DNA from: Maribacter_C sp947494565
Lineage (GTDB): Bacteria > Bacteroidota > Bacteroidia > Flavobacteriales > Flavobacteriaceae
Assembly: GCF_047345415.1 (NCBI RefSeq)
Contig: NZ_JBLFEP010000007.1
Location: 186,001-250,000 of the forward strand
DNA: 64,000 bases
Reading direction: 5' to 3'
This document shows positions 61,228 to 64,000 of this stretch, piece after piece. The notes beneath the pieces are model-generated. The model made no database searches. It was not told the origin of the DNA and saw only the letters and a program-made list of their open reading frames with translations. Each line of letters opens with the position of its first letter. Positions within the stretch are counted from its first letter, which is position 1. The translations under genes and the position numbers were made by a program.

Positions 61228-62421
61228 CTATTTGGATTTATAGATTTCAGGCTGTCCCATGAGGTGTTGTAAGAATAGATATCGTATACCTAAGGCGAGC
61301 AAAATGAAAATAACAAGGGGAGAGAACACCTGAATTTTAAAGAGCCAAATGAAAGGTATGATGAGTATAAGAACAAGTAGGGTCCAAAGGTATTTTTTGA
61401 TCCATTCGGGCGGTGTTGTACGTTTTACCAGGATAAATGCAATGATCACATTGATCGGAAAGACCCAAAGCACATTGAAATTTGAAACTGTTTGGCTATG
61501 ATCAGTCAAGAACCATAGGAAAAGAAGTAATACCCCGGCTAGTCCGGTTACAAAAAAGAGCGTAAAATCAAGCCATCTACTTCTCCGTTTTTTAGTGAAA
61601 TCCCTGTATGTGACAAATACGGCGATGAGCAGGAGCACTAGAAGCCAAAAGAAGGGTGTCATCAAGAACGAGCCTGATTTATGGAGTGATTTTGATTGAT
61701 AGAGAACCGATATGCTGGAAACCAATGGTTCATTGTTCAACTTAGCCGTTTGTAACTGCTCTAGGGTGTAGGCCGGAAGATACATGTGTTCTTCGGGAGT
61801 GGCTTCCACATCGATAACCGAGCCTAGTGCGAGATCGATTCCGAACGCGGACCATGAATTCGTATCCAAATTTTGATGGATCAGTTGACGAAACGTAAAC
61901 TTATTTTTTAGATAGGTATCATCGAATACCAACGGATCTCCTAACGAAGTTTTAAGTACCTCCCAAACTTTTGTAGAACAGTTGTCAAAGAAGAAATCAT
62001 AGGAATAGACCTGGTTCTCGGGCAGATTATTACGTTCTAGAAATCTGAACAGCGCATTTCGCTCGATAAGGCTAAGGTTCAAGTCTTGTTCCTTGACCCA
62101 TCTGTCGTAATACTCATATTCCGCTAAAAACCTAGGAAAACGTTGTCGCGCCAAACGATAATCCATTTGCCCCTGAATAAATTTCAGGTAAAAATATTTT
62201 GAGGAATCATCGAATATGCCATAGTTGTACACTACGTCAATTCCCAAAGAGGTGTCTTGAACGTGAAATGCGCTGTGGCCAAAAGAGGCGTATAATTCTT
62301 CACCAGGACCACAGGTCAGGACACTAATTTTTGAAAGTGGTGTCAATTCAGGAGTTTGGCCAAGACCAAAAAAGGAACAGCCAATGAAAAAGGTGCCAAA
62401 AAATAAGTGCAATAGCTTCAT
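61228..62421 (-). CDS. DUF4105 membrane protein
   Basis: A 397-residue protein with a signal segment (1 to about 22), a periplasmic DUF4105 domain (about 25-245) and five to six membrane helices (about 257-390). DUF4105 features: SVLTCGPGEELYASFGHSAF, VYNYGIFDDSS and DFFFDNCSTKVW, whose Cys and His residues resemble a papain-like or NlpC-like active site. A peptidase or acyltransferase role is possible but unproven. It is divergent from the phosphatidylserine synthase gene and upstream of the ABC-F gene. Confidence 0.82.
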   Translation of the reverse strand: MKLLHLFFGTFFIGCSFFGLGQTPELTPLSKISVLTCGPGEELYASFGHSAFHVQDTSLGIDVVYNYGIFDDSSKYFYLKFIQGQMDYRLARQRFPRFLAEYEYYDRWVKEQDLNLSLIERNALFRFLERNNLPENQVYSYDFFFDNCSTKVWEVLKTSLGDPLVFDDTYLKNKFTFRQLIHQNLDTNSWSAFGIDLALGSVIDVEATPEEHMYLPAYTLEQLQTAKLNNEPLVSSISVLYQSKSLHKSGSFLMTPFFWLLVLLLIAVFVTYRDFTKKRRSRWLDFTLFFVTGLAGVLLLFLWFLTDHSQTVSNFNVLWVFPINVIIAFILVKRTTPPEWIKKYLWTLLVLILIIPFIWLFKIQVFSPLVIFILLALGIRYLFLQHLMGQPEIYKSK

Positions 62422-62521
62422 GAAATACGCTGATCTTTCAAGGGCAAATATGCGAATAATAATGGACTAAAACGATTACTTAAAAATTGTCTTATTTTTA
62501 CTGAACTCATCCTTGGTAGTT

Positions 62522-63274
62522 ATGAAAAGACACATTCCGAACTTTATAACCTTGCTCAATGTTTTTTGTGGATGTGTGGCGACCGTTTTCGCCGTACTCA
62601 ATCAACTGGAGTTAGCTGCGGTTTTTGTATGCCTCGGTATTCTTTTCGACTTTTTTGATGGTCTGGCGGCACGAGTTTTGGATGTACGCAGTGAATTGGG
62701 GCTACAACTCGATTCTTTGGCAGATGTCATTACAAGCGGAGTAGTGCCTGGCATTGTAATGTTTCAATTGTTGGGCATGTCCATGTCGGGAGGTTGGAAC
62801 GTAGATATGAGTGCTCAAGCGTCTGACGCTACTTTTTGGGTCGGACTCAAAGTAGCCCCGCTGCCATTTTTTGGTTTTTTGATTACGATGGCCTCGGCGT
62901 ATCGTTTGGCAAAGTTCAATATTGATGCGAATCAAACATCCTCTTTTATCGGTTTGCCCACTCCGGCAAATACCTTGTTGATCATATCCTTACCATTGAT
63001 ATTGATCTATCAGAACAATGATCTCTTGAACGGAATCATATTAAATCAATGGTTCTTGATCGCCATGACCATTTTAAGTGCGGTTCTACTCAATAGTAAT
63101 ATTAAGCTCTTTGCCCTCAAGTTCAAGAATTGGAACTTTCAGGATAATGCCCTGCGTTACATTTTTATTATCATCAGTTTGGTGTTACTGGTCACATTTC
63201 GGTTTTTGGCAGTACCTATAATAATAGCTTTTTATATTGTAAGTTCGGTCATCAGTAAATCTTCTAACGGATGA
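62522..63274 (+). CDS. pssA: CDP-diacylglycerol-serine O-phosphatidyltransferase (PssA type)
   Basis: A 250-residue inner-membrane enzyme making phosphatidylserine, precursor of phosphatidylethanolamine. The CDP-alcohol phosphatidyltransferase signature is complete: DGLAARVLDVRSELGLQLDS and the following LAD give the DGxxAR, G, D and D residues. The start (MKRHIPNFITLLNVFCGCVA) is characteristic of the PssA subfamily. About seven hydrophobic helices. I use ATG 62522; an in-frame TTG nine bases upstream is unlikely. It overlaps the DinB gene by four bases. Confidence 0.9.
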   Translation: MKRHIPNFITLLNVFCGCVATVFAVLNQLELAAVFVCLGILFDFFDGLAARVLDVRSELGLQLDSLADVITSGVVPGIVMFQLLGMSMSGGWNVDMSAQASDATFWVGLKVAPLPFFGFLITMASAYRLAKFNIDANQTSSFIGLPTPANTLLIISLPLILIYQNNDLLNGIILNQWFLIAMTILSAVLLNSNIKLFALKFKNWNFQDNALRYIFIIISLVLLVTFRFLAVPIIIAFYIVSSVISKSSNG

Positions 63275-63801
63275 CAGCAATTGATCTCTTATTGATACAG
63301 ACCCAGGAGGCCCATAAGTGGACACATCAGTTAATCGATTCGGTACCCGATCCGCTCTGGGATATTACGCCAGAAGTATTGGAATCGAATATCGCATGGC
63401 AGATCGGTCACTTGGTAATTAGCGAATACTATCATGCCATTTTGGTGATTAAAGGTTTTGACGAAGAAATTACGGCAAAAATCGATTTAAAAACGCATAA
63501 CCAATTATACGGGTACAACAGTGATCCTAGAAATGTAGTCGGCAAAGCGCACCCCCTTGAGTTGCGCGAGCAATTACACTTTATTCAAAAGAAGGTGTTG
63601 GCGACAATTGGTGCACTACGCGATACGGATTTGGAAGCCGCGGTTGAACAACCGATCAAACAAAAACACCCTGTGGCCATTACAAAATTTGATGCCATTT
63701 CATGGAATATCAAACACACCATGTGGCATTGTGGGCAGATGGCGACACTTAAAAGAATGGTGCATGAAAGCTATGATTACGGATTAAAAAAAAGTAGTTG
63801 A
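63271..63801 (+). CDS. DinB-family protein
   Basis: A 176-residue four-helix-bundle protein of the DinB/YfiT superfamily. Metal ligands are probably His in WQIGHLV, and the His residues of ISWNIKHTMWHCGQMATL near the C-terminus. Such proteins are thiol- or metal-dependent transferases or of unknown role. The ATG overlaps the pssA stop (ATGA) and lgt begins 12 bases after the stop, so it forms part of a lipid-related operon; no functional link is known. Confidence 0.83.
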   Translation: MTAIDLLLIQTQEAHKWTHQLIDSVPDPLWDITPEVLESNIAWQIGHLVISEYYHAILVIKGFDEEITAKIDLKTHNQLYGYNSDPRNVVGKAHPLELREQLHFIQKKVLATIGALRDTDLEAAVEQPIKQKHPVAITKFDAISWNIKHTMWHCGQMATLKRMVHESYDYGLKKSS

Positions 63802-63813
63802 CCCCGTTGACCT

Positions 63814-64000
63814 ATGAACGACAATCTCATCCACTGGAATGTTGATCCTGAAATCTTCTGGATTACAGATTCATTTCCACTCAAATATTACGGCCTTTTT
63901 TGGATTTTAGGGCTGACCTTAGGGTACTATATTGTGCAGAGAATCTATAAAAAGGAGGACGTGCCGACGGAACAGCTAGAACAGTTGGCAAGCTATATTT
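63814..64000 (+). CDS. lgt: Prolipoprotein diacylglyceryl transferase (5' part only)
   Basis: The first 62 codons of Lgt, which attaches diacylglycerol to the lipobox cysteine of lipoprotein precursors at the inner membrane. The N-terminus (WNVDPEIFWITDSFPLKYY, then GLFWILGLTLGYY) matches the first periplasmic segment and helix of the Bacteroidetes enzyme. The rest lies beyond the window. It is probably expressed with pssA and the DinB gene. Confidence 0.85.
   Translation, partial: MNDNLIHWNVDPEIFWITDSFPLKYYGLFWILGLTLGYYIVQRIYKKEDVPTEQLEQLASYI

Noticed and set aside
1..64000. CRISPR arrays, insertion sequences, integrases, tRNA or rRNA genes, phage genes
   Set aside because: I looked for repeated spacer-like units, transposase motifs, terminal inverted repeats and structural RNA signatures and saw none. 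tRNA detection by eye is limited, so a scan with a tRNA finder would be decisive.

Overview
The window is bacterial chromosomal DNA from a member of the Flavobacteriaceae (Bacteroidetes), most like the marine Zobellia/Maribacter/Arenibacter/Muricauda group. The evidence is: promoter -7 boxes of the Bacteroidetes TAnnTTTG type rather than TATAAT; many lipoproteins with short Bacteroidetes-style lipoboxes; a long SecA without the C-terminal zinc tail; and family-restricted proteins (DUF2853, DUF5916, DUF3500, DUF4105, DUF2795, DUF2911). The genus is inferred; no rRNA is present. I see about 60 protein genes, including two small membrane-protein genes of 36 and 49 codons. I found no rRNA, tRNA, CRISPR array, insertion sequence, integrase or prophage. 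The gene at each end (a GH20 hexosaminidase on the left, lgt on the right) is cut by the window edge.

Layout. 1-5.3 kb (minus strand): a glycan-processing set with a GH20 beta-N-acetylhexosaminidase lipoprotein, a GDSL hydrolase, an alpha/beta esterase, an aquaglyceroporin and a class-C-like serine hydrolase. A perfect 26-bp palindrome lies in front of the GDSL-hexosaminidase unit. 5.5-8.7 kb (plus): DUF2853, then a coupled DUF5916 barrel protein and DUF1080 protein. 8.8-16.6 kb (minus): a DUF1569 protein, an MDR reductase, a Crp/Fnr regulator, an SMP-30 lactonase, a D-aminoacylase-like amidohydrolase without its HxH motif, a sugar isomerase/epimerase, DUF3500 and a TolB-like propeller. 16.7-21.4 kb (plus): MazG, a MATE exporter, a small acidic protein, a PAP2 phosphatase and an ArnT-like glycosyltransferase. 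These meet the minus-strand YbhN-like protein and GT2 glycosyltransferase, and the five membrane enzymes look like a polyprenyl-phosphate or lipid glycosylation set. 23-26 kb: MeaB, DUF2911 and aldose epimerase. 25.9-28.4 kb (plus): an overlapping ECF sigma / anti-sigma-like / coiled-coil adhesin-like operon. 28.4-32.3 kb (minus): a CBM9 lipoprotein, a Gfo/Idh oxidoreductase, a lipoprotein MsrA and a malectin lipoprotein.

32.3-33.3 kb is AT-rich and carries an M23-type peptidase without a signal peptide. 33.5-37.4 kb is the conserved arrangement of a TesA-like esterase divergent from a YbbA/YbbP-type ABC exporter. 37.5-43.4 kb (minus) holds DUF4287/DUF5655, an M24 aminopeptidase, an SRPBCC protein, a phospholipase-D-like lipoprotein, a peptidase E-like protein, and a VOC protein followed by a WYL regulator. 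43.5-45.9 kb is the least ordinary part: a membrane-anchored McrB-like AAA+ protein with degenerate nucleotide-binding motifs and a TerB-like tail, a 417-bp spacer with two hairpins, a small secreted basic protein and a 36-residue membrane peptide, closed by a bidirectional terminator. 46-54 kb (minus): an amidohydrolase, a methyltransferase, an M14 carboxypeptidase, a HisKA_2 kinase and a Cys-cluster Gfo/Idh protein. 54-62.4 kb (minus) is housekeeping: SecA, DUF2795, PduO-type cobalamin adenosyltransferase, a small membrane protein, a shrunken methyltransferase-like protein, a Uup-like ABC-F ATPase and DUF4105. 62.5-64 kb (plus): phosphatidylserine synthase, a DinB protein and lgt.

Several genes link functionally across the window. 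MeaB and the PduO-type adenosyltransferase both serve the B12-dependent methylmalonyl-CoA mutase pathway. Lgt acts on the many lipoproteins encoded here. Three proteins (a sugar isomerase/epimerase and two Gfo/Idh oxidoreductases) share the same Tat-type signal and probably act on sugars outside the cytoplasm.
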